A DNA stretch of 64,000 nt from Luscinia megarhynchos (Eukaryota > Chordata > Aves > Passeriformes > Turdidae): the NCBI GenBank assembly GCA_034336665.1, contig JAPFBE010000003.1, forward strand, positions 235,001-299,000, read 5' to 3'. A model generated the notes under the pieces. That model was not told where the DNA came from. It did not search any database and worked only from the letters and a program-made list of their open reading frames with translations. This document shows positions 23,766 to 35,226 of this stretch, one piece after another. The position numbers and the translations under genes are program-made. Position 1 is the stretch's first letter. The number at the start of each line of letters is the position of its first letter.

Positions 23766-24090
23766 CGGAATCCCAGCACGGGTTGGGCTGGGACGGACCT
23801 TAAATCCCATTTTATCCCATTTTATCCCATTTAATCCCATTTAATCCCATTTAATCCCATTTAATCCCATTTAATCCCATTTAATCCCATTTAATCCCAG
23901 CCTGCCAGGGACACCTCCCACTGTCCCCAGTGTTGCCTGGAACTGAACATTGCCGGGATCCAGGGGCAGCCCCAGCCCTGCCCACTCTGCCAGGGGACAA
24001 TTCCTGCCCCAGATCCCACCCAAATCTCTGCTCTCGGTTTGGAGCTGCTGCCCCTCGTCCTGGCACTCCAGGCCTGTGCAAAAAGACACT
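23766..24090 (-). mobile_element. CR1 LINE 3' fragment with internal 10-bp expansion
   Basis: Begins GAATCCCAGCACGGGTTGGG and reaches GACCTTAAATCCCATTTTATCC, then resumes with CTGCCAGGGACACCTCCCAC, GACAATTCCTGCCCCAGATC and GAGCTGCTGCCCCTCGTCCT. Minus orientation. At 23805-23900 the short A/T-rich CR1 segment beside the 3' end has been multiplied into about nine copies of TAATCCCATT. Confidence 0.87.
23805..23900. repeat. 10-bp tandem repeat (TAATCCCATT)n inside CR1
   Basis: First copies read TTATCCCATT, later ones TAATCCCATT. The repeat is flanked on both sides by CR1 sequence, so it arose inside the retroposon after insertion or was carried with it. Confidence 0.9.
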
Positions 24091-25804
24091 CTTCTGCTCT
24101 TCACCAGCCCCCGTTTCGTGGCAGCAATAAAAAATCGTCTTATGCTAATGAAGCGTTTCTGGCAGAGTGGAGCTGCCAAGTGTGAGTCACCGTCACTCGG
24201 AGGTGTCTGACACACACCTGGAACCTTCCCGAGCAGCTGCCAGAGCCTGCCCACACCCCTGGGGCCTCTGGGCCCCTCTCTGTGTCCCACCCATGGCACA
24301 GGGCCACCCCCAGCCCCGGGGACAGATCTCACCTCGGCCGGGAGGGTGTGGCCACATCTGGTCCAGCTGTGCCCTCCTGGAAGGGAAGGGAAGGGTGAGT
24401 GGCAAGGACCAGGAGAGGCTGGGTGGGGGCTGCAGCTCAGGGTTCTGACTTTTCTGACCCCAGAAAAGAGGCAAAAGCTGTGCCCAGTGGGGAAAATGGA
24501 GCCAGGCTCATCGGAGGTGAAAGGACCACAGGGTGGGTGGGAAATCGTGATGGGCCAAGTTCTGTTGGAAGGTAAAGGAAAAAAAACCTTCCTTGTGTGG
24601 GTGGGACTTCAGTCCTTGGAAACAAAACCTGGATGCTGCCAGAGCTCCTTCTTCAGGCTGGAAGCTCTTTGCTTGCAAGGACATCTCAGGTTCTATAAAA
24701 ACTTATTTTCCTTTTGGGATTTCTCTCCCTGCCCACCCTGGCCGGGAACTGCCCAGCACAACCTTCCCAACCTCAGAAACTGCTGGTGCTGCCCCGGGGC
24801 AGAGAGCAGATGTGCACAGACCTGTTTTATTGCCACCATCATATTTTATTTCATGCATTGCCCAAGCCCTGACTAATTTACCATTTTCTCTGCTGAAGCT
24901 CGGATAAAGCATCCATGAAGGAGAGACAAATTTAGGCAAAAACTTCAAGGTCTTTCTCAATGTATCAGCTGCCTCAATATTTAGCAGCTCCCCACAGCAC
25001 TGTTGGGCTTTTTAAAAACACCATTTCAGAGTCATGATGAAAGCCCACGTGTCCATCCAGCAGGGAGTTTGACTCTCCCAGTTCTCTGATCCAGATTTTG
25101 TCTTGGGCAGGTGAATGACTCACAATGACTGTGCTGAGGATGGCTGGGTGTTTTAAAGGGTAAAAGTGAAAGTTCTCATCCAAAGAACATATAACTGTTC
25201 ATCTGGATTGAATAATGTCTTGAGAAAAAAATTCGAAAATGAAATAAAAATGAAAAAGCAATATAAAAAAAATATGGAAATTTCATCTAAGATACCAGCA
25301 GAGAGAGAGTTCAGGGAGAGATTTGGATTACTGAGTTCAGAGAATGTGAGAGTTAAAAGAAATCTGAATTGATCCAAAACTTTCCCCAGTCTCGTGTGGT
25401 GGCTCTGATGAGTCCCCAGTTCCACCCCCAAGCCTGACGTCACTCAGTGACAGAAATGGGATGGAATGAGCCGCTGGTGCCCTGCAAATCTGAAAATACA
25501 AGAAGAAAAATGTCAGACTCTGTGCTGTGGGGCCCTGGAGCTGAGGACAGCTCTTTGGTCACTGCAGGGGTTTGGGGGGTGAAGGCCATGGAATTCCTCA
25601 GGGATGGACACGGGGTGTGAGAGCAGAGCACAGGGAAACTCCCAGTTTGTAACAATCCTGCAGCTGGGAGCAAACCCCAGCGGAATGAACGCATTAATTA
25701 CAGTGGGGAGAAGGGAATAAATGTTCTTTCCATCCTTTGCCCTTGAGTCTCATCAGAGAAAACTCAGCATGACATCAGTCCTGAGTGGCAAAACCCCGAG
25801 GCAC
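24091..25804. other. 1.7 kb of unique sequence, no gene recognised
   Basis: GC-rich to about 24500, AT-rich at 24830-25390. Open frames reach 176 codons (24346-24876) but none has a recognisable domain. No repeat family was identified. Confidence 0.4.
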
Positions 25805-26950
25805 TGCCATGGAAATTCCCAGATGGAGCTCCCATGGTTTCTGCCCTGGTAATTTGGAAATTCCCAGATGGAGTCCATGGTTTCTGCTCTGGTAATTTGG
25901 AAATTCCCAAATGGAGCTCCATGGTTTCTGTCCTGGTAATTTGGGAAATTCCCAGATGGAGCTCCATGGTTTCTGCTCTGGTAATTTGGAAATTCCCAGA
26001 TGGAGCTCCATGGTTTCTGCTCTGGTAATTTGGAAATTCCCAAATGGAGCTCCATGGTTTCTGCCCTGGTAATTTGGAAATTCCCAGATGGAGTCCATGG
26101 TTTCTGCTCTGGTAATTTGGAAATTCCCAGATGGAGCCCCATGGTTTCTGTCCTGGTAATTTGGAAATTCCCAAATGGAGCTCCATGGTTTCTGCTCTGG
26201 TAATTTGGAAATTCCCAGATGGAGCTCCATGGTTTCTGCCCTGGTAATTTGGAAATTCCCAGATGGAGCTCCATGGTTTCTGATCTGGTAATTTGGGAAT
26301 TGCCAAATGGAGCTCCATGGTTTCTGATCTGGTAATTTGGAAATTCCCAGATGGAGCTCCATGGTTTCTGCTCTGGAAATTTGGAAATTCCCAGATGGAG
26401 CTCCGTGGTTTCTGTTGTGTTGTTTGGAAATTCCCAGATGGAGCTCCGTGGTTTCTGCCCTGGTAATTTGGAAATTCCCAAATGGAGCTCCATGGTTTCT
26501 GCCCTGGTAATTTGGAAATTCCCAAATGGAGCTCCATGGTTTCTGCCCTGGTAATTTGGAAATTCCCAGATGGAGCTCCATGGTTTCTGCTCTGGTAATT
26601 TGGAAATTCCCAGATGGAGCTCCATGGTTTCTGATCTGGTAATTTGGAAATTCCCAGATGGAGCTCCATGGTTTCTGCTCTGGTAATTTGGAAATTCCCA
26701 GATGGAGCTCCATGGTTTCTGCTCTGGAAATTTGGAAATTCCCAGATGGAGCTCCATGGTTTCTGCCCTGGTAATTTGGAAATTCCCAGATGGAGCTCCA
26801 TGGTTTCTGCTCTGGAAATTTGGAAATTCCCAGATGGAGCCCCATGGTTTCTGCTCTGGTAATTTGGAAATTCCCAGATGGAGCCCCATGGTTTCTGTCC
26901 TGGTAATTTGGGAATTGCCAAATGGAGCTCCATGGTTTCTGCTCTGGTGT
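25805..26950. repeat. 44-bp minisatellite, about 26 copies
   Basis: Unit is GAAATTCCCAGATGGAGCTC, then CATGGTTTCTGCTCTGGTAA, then TTTG. Variants include CCCAAATGG and TGCCCTGG or TGATCTGG. Copies are highly similar, indicating recent amplification or homogenisation. All three minus frames and one plus frame stay open over much of it, which is an artefact. Confidence 0.96.
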
Positions 26951-28265
26951 TTGGAAGTGGTCACTGGTCACTCACTGGTCAGTGCTCTGGTCACTGTTCT
27001 GGTCAGTGGTCAGTGGTCAGATGGAGCTCCTCACTGGTCTCTGTTCTGGTCACTTTGCGCACTTCACTGGTCCCCAGATGGAGCTCCATGGTTTCTGCGC
27101 TGGTACTCCTGGTCATCTCACATGGAGCCCATGGTCACTCTCTGGTGACTCGCTGAAAGTCCTCCCAAATGGTGCCTCACTGGTCCTGCTGCTGGTAATT
27201 TTGGTCACTCACTGGTCACTCGCTGGTCACTCGCTGGTCACTGGTCACTGGTCACTGTTCTGGTCACTGGTCCCTGGTCACTGGTCACTGTTCTGGTCAT
27301 TGGTCACTGGTCCCTCGCTGGTCTCTCACTGGTCACTCGCTGGTCACTGGTCACTGGTCCCTGGTCCCTCGCTGGTCACTCGCTGGTCACTCCCTGGTCC
27401 CTCGCTGGTCACTCGCTGGTCACTCACTGGTCACTCGCTGGTCACTGGTCCTGCTCCCTGGTCACTCCCTGGTCACTCGCTGGTCACTCACTGGTCACTC
27501 ACTGGTCACTGGTCACTGTTCTGGTCACTGGTCCCTGGTCACTTGCTGGTCACTGGTCCCCGGTCCCTCGCTGGTCACTGCTGGTCACTCGGTCCCTCGC
27601 TGGTCTCGCTGGTCACTCACTGGTCACTCACTGGTCCCTGGTCCCTCGCTGGTCACTCGCTGGTCACTCGCTGGTCACTCACTGGTCACTCACTGGTCCC
27701 TGGTCACTCGCTGGTCATTACCGCTGGTCACTCACTGGTCCCTGGTCACTCGCTGGTCACTCCCCGGTCCCTCGCTGGTCACTCTCTGGTCACTCGCTGG
27801 TCACTCACTGGTCACTGGTCACTGTTCTGGTCACTGGTCACTGGTCACTCGCTGGTCACTCACTGGTCACTCCCTGGTCACTCGGTCCTCGCTGGTGCTC
27901 AGCTGGTCACTCACTGGTCACTCACTGGTCCCTGGTCCCTCGCTGGTCACTCGCTGGTCACTCGCTGGTCACTCACTGGTCGCTCACTGGTCCCTGGTCC
28001 CTAGCTGGTCACTCGCTGGTCACTCGCTGGTCACTCGCTGGTCACTCGCTGGTCACTGGTCACTCGCTGGTCACTCGCTGGTCACTGGTCACTCGGTCCC
28101 TGGTCACTCGCTGGTCACTCCCCGGTCCCTCGCTGGTCACTCTCATGGTCCTCGCTGGTCACTCGCTGGTCACTCCCCGGTCACTGTTCTGGTCACTGGT
28201 CACTGGTCACTCGCTGGTCCTCGCTGGTCACTCTGGTCACTCGCTGGTCACTCCCCGGTCCCTCG
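26951..28265. repeat. 11-bp array (CTCGCTGGTCA)n with a hybrid left edge
   Basis: About 1.3 kb of GGTCACTCGCT, GGTCACTCACT, GGTCACT and GGTCCCTCGCT units. In the first 250 bp these are interleaved with pieces of the neighbouring 44-bp unit (AGATGGAGCTCCATGGTTTC near 27076), so the junction is a mixture rather than a clean boundary. Confidence 0.93.
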
Positions 28266-28790
28266 CGGGTCGCAGCCGCGGGCGCTCTGTGCCGTTCGGG
28301 CCGGTCTGTGCCGTGTCCAGCCGGGTCCGTGCGGGGCCGCTCGGGGGGGCCCGGGGGGGTTTGGCCCCAGCCCTGGCACAGCTGCCCCGGGAGCGCCCAA
28401 AACCGCCCGCGAGGGGCACCGGGGGCACGCCGGGGACACGCGGGGACACGCGGGGACACGCGGCAGGGCTGGGCTGGTCACTGCCGGACCTCGGCTGCTG
28501 CACTTCAGGGGTTAGCGAGCTCTCCTCACTGGAGAATCACCCAAAAACCAGAAACAGCAGCGAGGGAAAGGGGCAGGCCTGGGGCTGGGGCTGGACAGCT
28601 GACCCCAATGGCTGCGGATGAACCAAAACTTGTTAAAGTGTAAAACTGGTGACCAAAATCCATCTGGGATTTGATCTGGGTCAAAAAAAATTCATCTGGA
28701 ATTTGATCTGGGTCAAAAAAAATCCATCTTGGATTTGATCTGGGTGCAGCCCCAGCCGAGCTCTTGCACTACCCAAGGTGAATCCTCTCA
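28266..28790. other. GC-rich unique sequence with a short 33-bp repeat
   Basis: CpG-rich to about 28480. At 28655-28745 three copies of a roughly 33-bp unit containing GGATTTGATCTGGGTCAAAA occur. No gene recognised. Confidence 0.5.
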
Positions 28791-28794
28791 ATAA

Positions 28795-29690
28795 ATTCTT
28801 GTTTTATTCCTGTCTTATTCCTGTTTTATCCCTGTTTTATTCCTGTTTTAATCGTGTTTTTTTCCTGTTTAATTCCTGTTTAATTCCTGTTTAATTCCTG
28901 TTTTATCCCTGTTTTATTCCTGTTTCATTCCTGTTTTATTCCTGTTTTATCCCTGTTTCATTCCTGTTTTATTCCTGTTTTATTCCTCTTTTATTTCTGT
29001 TTTATCTCTTTTTAATTCCTGTTTCATTCCTGTTTTATCCCTGTTTTATCCCTGTTTTATCCCTGTTTCATTCCTGTTTTATCCCTGTTTCATTCCTGTT
29101 TTATTCCTGTTTTATTCCTGTTTTATCCCTGTTTTATCCCTGTTTTAATCCTGTTTTATTCCTGTTTTATTCCTGTTTTATCCCTGTTTTGTCCCTCTTT
29201 TATCAATGTTTTAGTCTGTTTTATCCCTGTTTTATTCCTGTTTAATTCCTGTTTTATCCCTGTTTTATTCCTCTTTTATCCCTATTTATTCCTGTTTTAT
29301 CCCTGTTTTATTCCTGTTTTATCCCTATTTTATCCCTGTTTTATCCCTGTTTTGTCCTTGTTTTATTCCTCTTTTATCCCTGTTTTCTTCCTGTTTAATT
29401 CCCGTTTTATCCCTGTTTTATTCCTCTTTTATCCCTGTTTTATCCCTGTTTTAATTCTGTTTTATCCCTGTTTTATTCCTGTTTTACTCCTGTTTTATTC
29501 CTGTTTTATTCCTGTTTTATTCCTCTTTTATTCCTCTTTTATTTCTGTTTTATCTCTTTTTTATTCCTGTTTCATTCCTGTTTTATCCCTGTTTTCTTCC
29601 TGTTTTATCCCTGTTTTATTCCTGTTTTATTCCTGTTTTATCCCTGTTTTATTCACTTTATTCCTGTTTTATTCCCGTTTTATCCCTTTT
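28795..29690. repeat. 11-bp array (CCTGTTTTATT)n
   Basis: About 900 bp of CCTGTTTTATT and CCTGTTTTATC units with TTTAATT and TTTCATT variants. The plus-strand frame at 29352-29789 (FIPVLFLFYS type) is a by-product. Confidence 0.95.
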
Positions 29691-29764
29691 GCTCTGTGCT
29701 CTCTGTTCCAGGCCAGCCTTCCACCAGCTGGACTCGATGACTGCAGAGATCTTTCCCATGCTCA

Positions 29765-30078
29765 CTTGCAAAATCTTATAAGTGCCTAGCAAGTAATTCT
29801 AAAACAATAAATAAAATAAAAATGTTGGCATACTTTAACATAAATGCTAAAAACATACATGTAAAATCTTAAGGCCTCTTCCTTTGTTTAAATAATACCA
29901 AATGCCACAAATACCAAAAAACTAACAAACATCCTGTCCCAAGCCTAGCAAAAAAAGTCTAAAAATAAAAGTTACAAATAAAAAAGCCATAAAACATAGT
30001 AATTTATTAGTTCCTATAAGTTGCATGCAAATATTAAAAAAATAGTATATTGTATTAAATTAGTTATTAAAAATTAAT
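29765..30078 (+). mobile_element. LTR fragment with heavy G-to-A change
   Basis: Aligns from GCAAAATCT with the fuller LTR at 34683-35226 and with the reverse-strand copy at 46305-47191. It keeps landmarks such as GGCCTCTTCCT, ACATCCTGTCCCAAG, GCCATAAAAC and TTGCATGCAAATATT. Compared by eye, about 40-46 positions that are G in both sister copies are A here, against about one A-to-G, about five C-to-T and a handful of G-to-T or G-to-C. Both ends of the LTR are missing. Confidence 0.8.
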
Positions 30079-30097
30079 GGTGAAGGACTCCCCCCTC

Positions 30098-30777
30098 TGT
30101 CCTGGTGTGGAGGACAGGTGTCTGCCAGTAAAGGCAGGAGCTTCTCTTTGAAATGGAGAATGTAAACCTCCTCCTCCAAATTATTATCATTTTGAAATTA
30201 AGGAGCTCTCAAGCAAAGAGATGGGAATTAGGAATAACAGTTCTTTACTAGGAAAATTCAAATAGCAATGCAGTATTACACAGAACAATCCCAAACCCTG
30301 CCAGAGTCAGAATCCAAGCTGACACCCGTCAGGCAGTCAGGGTGTTGGCAGCAGTCCCATTCCATGGTGGCTGCATCCTCCTGCAGGGGCAGATGTGGTT
30401 CAGCTGGAGCAGTGCTCCTGGAGAAGGGGCAGTTTCCTCTGAAGCTCCAGGGATGATGTGCAAAGGTCTGGTTTTCCTCTGGAATCCAGTGGGAAGAAGG
30501 TTCCTTGGTGTCCAAATCTCAGTTTTTCTCTGGGTAGGAAAGGCTTGGCTCCTGCCCTGGCTGGAGCATCTCCCAGTGGGATGATGGAATTTTCTCAGCC
30601 ATGCCCTGGGACTCAGTGGCCATGAACAGGAGATATCTCCTGGAGGGAGGATGGGCTGTGGGAAGATAAAGATGATTGCCCAGCTGGTTTAAAGCTGGCC
30701 CATGAGCAGATAATGTGTGCCAGGAGATCAGGGTCACTGCCCCACCTGGGACAGAATTCACATTGCTGGCCACATCA
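30098..30777 (-). mobile_element. LTR of an endogenous retrovirus, minus orientation
   Basis: Starts TGTCCTGGTGTGGAGGACAG on the plus strand, so the LTR ends ..CCAGGACA on the minus strand. It is related to the fragment at 6034-6245. The far limit near 30777 (..GGCCACATCA) is a guess from the expected TG..CA termini, and no target-site duplication was found. It abuts the hypermutated LTR fragment on its left. No retroviral coding sequence is present. Confidence 0.6.
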
Positions 30778-31815
30778 ACCCAACACCCTCCCAGGGCTGT
30801 CCCCACCCGTCCCCTCAGCCCCAGGGAGCCCCCAGGGCTGCAGCCCCCCCAGCAGCTCCTCCCTGTGTCCTGGCCCGGGGTGGGAGCTGCTGTCAGCCCC
30901 GGCCTGCAGAGCCCCCAGAGCCCTGAGCCCCCTTTGCTCCCGTGCTGGCCCTGGGCAGTGCCCAGGCAGGAAAAAGCCCCTGCAGAGCACAGGGGTCACT
31001 TCTCCTGCAGCTCCCTGGAGCTGAGCCCCAGGTGCTCCCTGAGCCACGAGATCTGTTCTCTGGGGAACATTCTTTAATGGATCCATTCTTCCTGTGGATT
31101 TCTCTCACCACTTATTGAAGCCTCTGCAGACTTCTGCCGTTTGCATTTCGCCCTGACAAAGTGTTCCAAAGATTAATCCTGCTGAGGGAAAAATGCCTCC
31201 TGTAGCTGGTTTTAATTTTGCCACCCGCAATTTTATTTAATGCAGCTTAGTGCTTGCACTAAGGGAGAGCAATCAGAGCTGAGTGACCTCTTCCAGCCAC
31301 CCAGGGCACACTGAGCCCTTCTCCTCCCTCCAGCCATTCCAGGCTGGACACCCTGGGCTCACCCACATCTTCCTTCATGGAAATTATTCACACTTCTTGG
31401 CTCTGTTTGTTGCCTGCTCCCAAAATCCTAAGAGAATAAATGGAAGGTGAGAGCATCTGCGAGTTTTCAGGTCGAGATTTTTGTGGCTTAAAGGAGAGAG
31501 AGAGGGAAGGTGAGAGGTGCAGGGCAGTTAATGGGCGCAGCAGCCGAGCCTGAAACCTTCAGCCACTCCCTGATGGGCCATTGGGACTCCAGCTCAGCTC
31601 CGGGAGGGGCAGCCTGGCCTGTGCGGCTGAGACACGGAGGAGGTGAGGAGTCAGCACCTCTGAGCCCTGCTGGCCCGGCAGAGCCAGGAGAGGGCTCAGC
31701 GGTGGGAGAGGGGAACCGGGAGAGGCGGGGGAGGAACCACAGGGCTGAGTGCAGCCACCAGGAGGGGAAATGCTGGGGCAGGAATGCTGGAGCCGGCCCT
31801 GGGTGCCAGCAGCAC
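30778..31815. other. Unique sequence, no gene recognised
   Basis: GC-rich to about 31030, then mixed. The part at 31100-31330 (ATTGAAGCCTCTGCAGACTT onward) looks like old interspersed repeat or conserved noncoding sequence, but I could not place it. No gene structure seen. Confidence 0.35.
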
Positions 31816-32055
31816 AGCTGGAGGGGTGGCAGCAGCTGGAAATGGCAGCAGGAAATGGCAGCAGCTGGAGGGGTGGCAGCAGCTGGAAATGACAGCAGCT
31901 GGAATGGCAGCAGCTGGAAATGGCAACAGCTGGAATGGCAGCAGCTGGAGGGGTGACAGCAGCTGGAAATGGTGGCAGCAGCTGGAAATGGCAGCAGCTG
32001 GAGGGGATGGCAGCAGCTGGAGCTGGTGACAGCAGCCGGAAATGACAGCAGGAAA
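31816..32055. repeat. Short array (GGCAGCAGCTGGAAAT)n
   Basis: About 14 imperfect copies of 15-19 bp with GGCAGCAGCTGGAGGG and GACAGCAGCTGG variants. Confidence 0.88.
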
Positions 32056-32885
32056 TGGCACCCACGCTGCTCCCAGGCTCTTTAACCTCATTCCCGTTCC
32101 GGAGAGCGGGACCTTCTCTCTCCCTGGACATTCCCCCGAGTGACTGCGAATTACCAAAATAAGAGCATTGGTCTAACACCGATACTCAGCTGTGACCAAA
32201 GACTCTCTAACAGTTTAAAGTTACAGAGTGTGTGTTGAGGTAACCCTCCAGTAGACACTGCAAAACCACAGGTGATCACAAAGTATGTATTGACAAAGGG
32301 TTCAAACAGATATATATTCATAATAACAGCCCCTCCCATCCCTCACTTCCTATGGTAATTAGCTTGAATAGCTATTAAGCATTGATTGACTTCTTAAATT
32401 AAGTCTGGGGTCGTTTTCGTGGGGAGGGGTCTTAAAAGGAGAAAGTAAGGCGAGTCTTCCTCACCCTGAGCTCTTCACCTTTTCTATCACTGACAACACA
32501 AATGATTTTTGGGGGTAGCTCAATTTTCCAAAGAATGGGTTTCTGGTTGCATTGTCCATGTTCCTTTGGATCTGCTCACTGGCTTTGTCTTTTCCCATTG
32601 TGAGCACAGCTGAGCAAACATAAAACCACAGACAGTCAGTTATTTAAGTTTCAGATAACAACTCCCTTCTAACTTCTACCTTTTAATTATTTCCAGCAAA
32701 GTAACTAAAATCCTAATTTTCTAAGATTAGTGTTTCAGCTGGGTGAAGATCTCGGCTAAGAGCAGGGTGACTTCTCTGCAGCATTTCTTGGGTGAAAGGT
32801 TCTGGTTTGGGCACTCCCACTGCTGAGCTGCTGCTGTTTGCTTCTCCTCTGCTGAACAACATCCTGAAGGATGATCTGTGCCAAA
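32056..32885. other. AT-rich sequence, possibly retroviral, no gene recognised
   Basis: Contains ATTGGTCTAACACCGATACT and GTTACAGAGTGTGTGTTGAG, which resemble passerine endogenous retrovirus sequence, but I could not define LTR ends or any coding frame. Treat the retroviral origin as a weak suggestion. Confidence 0.3.
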
Positions 32886-33440
32886 TGGGTCAGGGTTATG
32901 GGTTTGATCTGTGCCCAGTGCCAGGGTTTGGGGTTTGATCTGTGCCCAGTGTCAGGGTTATGGGTTTAGTCTGTGCCCATGCTCAGGGTTTTGGGTTTGA
33001 TCTGTGCTCAGTGTCAGAGTTATGGGTTTGATCTGTGCCCATGCTCAGGGTTTTGGGTTTGATCTGTGCCCAGTGTCAGGGTTATGGGTTTGTGATCTGT
33101 GCCCATGCTCAGGGTTTGGGTTTGTGATCTGTGCCCAGTGTCAGGGTTTTGGGTTTGATCTGTGCCCATGCTCAGGGTTATGGGTTTAGTCTGTGCCCAT
33201 GCTCAGGGTTTGGGGTTTGATCTGTGCCCAGTGTCAGGGTTATGGGTTTGATCTGTGCCCATGCTCAGGGTTATGGGTTTGATCTGTGCCCATGCTCAGG
33301 GTTATGGGTTTGATCTGTGCCCATGCTCAGGGTTTGGGGTTTGATCTGTGCCCAGTGCCAGGGTTATGGGTTTGATCTGTGCCCAGTGTCAGGGTTATGG
33401 GTTTGTGATCTGTGCCCATGCTCAGGGTTTTGGGTTTTAT
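32886..33440. repeat. Minisatellite, unit about 31-35 bp, about 17 copies
   Basis: Unit is GGGTTTGATCTGTGCCCATG or GGGTTTGATCTGTGCCCAGT followed by CTCAGGGTTAT, GTCAGGGTTAT or GTCAGGGTTTG. The two middle halves and the two ends are reassorted along the array. Confidence 0.94.
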
Positions 33441-33969
33441 TACCCAGCTCACCACAAGTTCTGGGAATCCAGGCCCTGTGGGTGACATTTGTCACTGCCC
33501 CTGAGCCCCTGAGCAGGGTGACTCAGCCTGGCAGCAGAGCTGCCCCAGCAGCAATTTTCCCCTCCTCGCTCGTGCAGGGACGTGGGTTTTCCGTGGGGAC
33601 TGAGGGATTCAGGGCTAGAACACGGCCCTGGATGGATTTCAGAAAAACCAATCATTTCAATGCTGGGCCACATTTCCCTCCAGCCAACAGCCACAATTAA
33701 TGATGCATTTTCTGGGGTTTTATCAGATGCCTGACCCTGCCTTTTGTGGTTTGATTTTCCGAGAGAGATAATTTCTTTCATTAGCCCAAAGGCTGGAGCT
33801 GGGAGATAAATCTTGCAGAAAACCTTCTTTCTATAAAATGTGCTGATGGAGAATCAGCCTCTGGGCACTCTGTGCTCTCTGATTTTGTTTTTAGGAATCC
33901 TTGTGCAACACGGGGGGTCAGGAGGGGAAACCTTGTCTGCACAGAGAGTTCTGAAGGGAAAACCCAGCC
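33441..33969. other. Unique sequence, no gene recognised
   Basis: Mixed composition. Holds one TGACTCAGCC at 33519-33528, a 9/10 match to an NF-E2/MARE site, but without companions nearby. Nothing else seen. Confidence 0.35.
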
Positions 33970-34200
33970 AGCAATCCCCAAATCCCAAATCCTGGGGCTG
34001 GAAAAGCCCTCATGGAGTCCCAGCTGTCCCCATGCCCACCTTGTCACCCTGATGCCACCTCCAGGTGCCACCCGCAGGGATGGGGACCCCAAACCCCCCT
34101 GGGCAGCTCCAACCCCTGAGCTCCCTTTCCATGGGGAAATTCCTGCCCTGGCCCCCACGAGCCTCCTTTTCTGCAGGCTGAGCCCCTCCCAGCGCCCCCA
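33970..34200 (-). mobile_element. CR1 LINE fragment
   Basis: Reads CAAATCCTGGGGCTGGAAAA, GGAGTCCCAGCTGTCCCCAT, CACCTTGTCACCCTGATGCC and CCACCCGCAGGGATGGGGAC followed by GGGCAGCTCCAACCCCTGAG. This matches the general layout of a reverse-complemented CR1 of another subfamily. It is the mirror image of the piece at 47745-47965. Confidence 0.65.
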
Positions 34201-34682
34201 GCCCCTCTGGTCACTCTCAGCATTCCTGCAATGTCCTTGCTCCGAGGTCCCCAGGCCGAGCCTGGATGAGCTCCCAGAGTGCAAGGTCTGCCTTAAATCC
34301 AGGATGCTCAAGGCAAACAAACACGCCTCCCCCTCAGCTTTAGGGGTGTGTTTTGATTTTTCAGAGCTGAGAAATCCAACCAGCCCACGGGATTTTGATG
34401 GAGATACAGGAAGGGCTGGTGGCTTCCAGCCCCAGCTTTTCATTGAAATTTCATTTTCACTGGAATAACACCCAGCAGCTGGTGCAGCCTTCAGCCCCTG
34501 GAGGGGGTGGAACAAGGGGATCCTTGAGGTCCCTGCCACCCAAAGCTGCTGGGGCTCTGTGAGCCCAGCCCCGTGTCCCTGGTGGGGAGGATGAGCCCAT
34601 CTCCAGAGGAGAAGCTGTTCTGGGGAGCAGGAACACGTGAGGAACCCCAAAATGCACCAACAGCCAGCGAGGCGTGCAGGGG
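34201..34682. other. Unique sequence, no gene recognised
   Basis: Mixed composition between a CR1 fragment and an LTR. Minus-strand frames crossing it have no domain. Confidence 0.35.
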
Positions 34683-35226
34683 TGTTGGGGAGGGAACAGC
34701 AAAATCTGGTGAGTGCCCAGCAAGCAGTTCTGAAACCACAGATGAAACAGAGATGTTGGCAGTGTTTGACATAGAAAATAGTTCTGTGAAGGTTTGAGGC
34801 CTCTTCCTGTGTTTGGATGATACCCAGTGCCACAAATAGCAAAGAACCAACAGACATCCTGTCCCAAGGCTGGCAGGAAAGGTCTGAGGATGAGGGTTAC
34901 AGGTAGGAAAGCCATAAAACGTGGGAATTTAGTGATTCCTATAGGTTGCATGCAAATATTAGGAAATTAGTGCATTGTATTAGATTGGTTATTGGAAATT
35001 AGAATATTCATCATAGGAGAATACTTATTGGATTGTAAATGGGAAATCTCTCTCTAACCTCTCTAATCTCTCTCTAATCTCTCTCTAATCTCTCTCCTAC
35101 CCCTTGCTCTTATCTCTTATCTCTCACTCTCCCTGCTCTACACTCTCTCTTGCACCCACACCTTTATAATAAAATACAAACCTGAAGAACAGAAAATAGA
35201 GAGCTCCTGAGTCTGTCCAGCCAACA
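34683..35226 (+). mobile_element. Near-complete solo-type LTR (copy B)
   Basis: Starts TGTTGGGGAGGGAACAGCAA and ends near CTGAGTCTGTCCAGCCAACA, giving TGTTG..CAACA termini. AATAAAAT at about 35168 fits an LTR polyadenylation signal. A CT-rich run (TCTCTCTAATC type) occupies 35045-35160. The two flanks do not show a clear target-site duplication. It serves as the reference copy for the altered fragment at 29765. Confidence 0.75.

Noticed and set aside
30098..30777. Full endogenous provirus between the neighbouring LTRs
   Set aside because: No gag, pol or env-like frame was found, the neighbouring LTRs belong to different families, and orientations disagree.
33519..33528. TGACTCAGCC as an erythroid enhancer site
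   Set aside because: It stands alone, without GATA or a second NF-E2-like motif nearby, and lies on the far side of the folate receptor gene.
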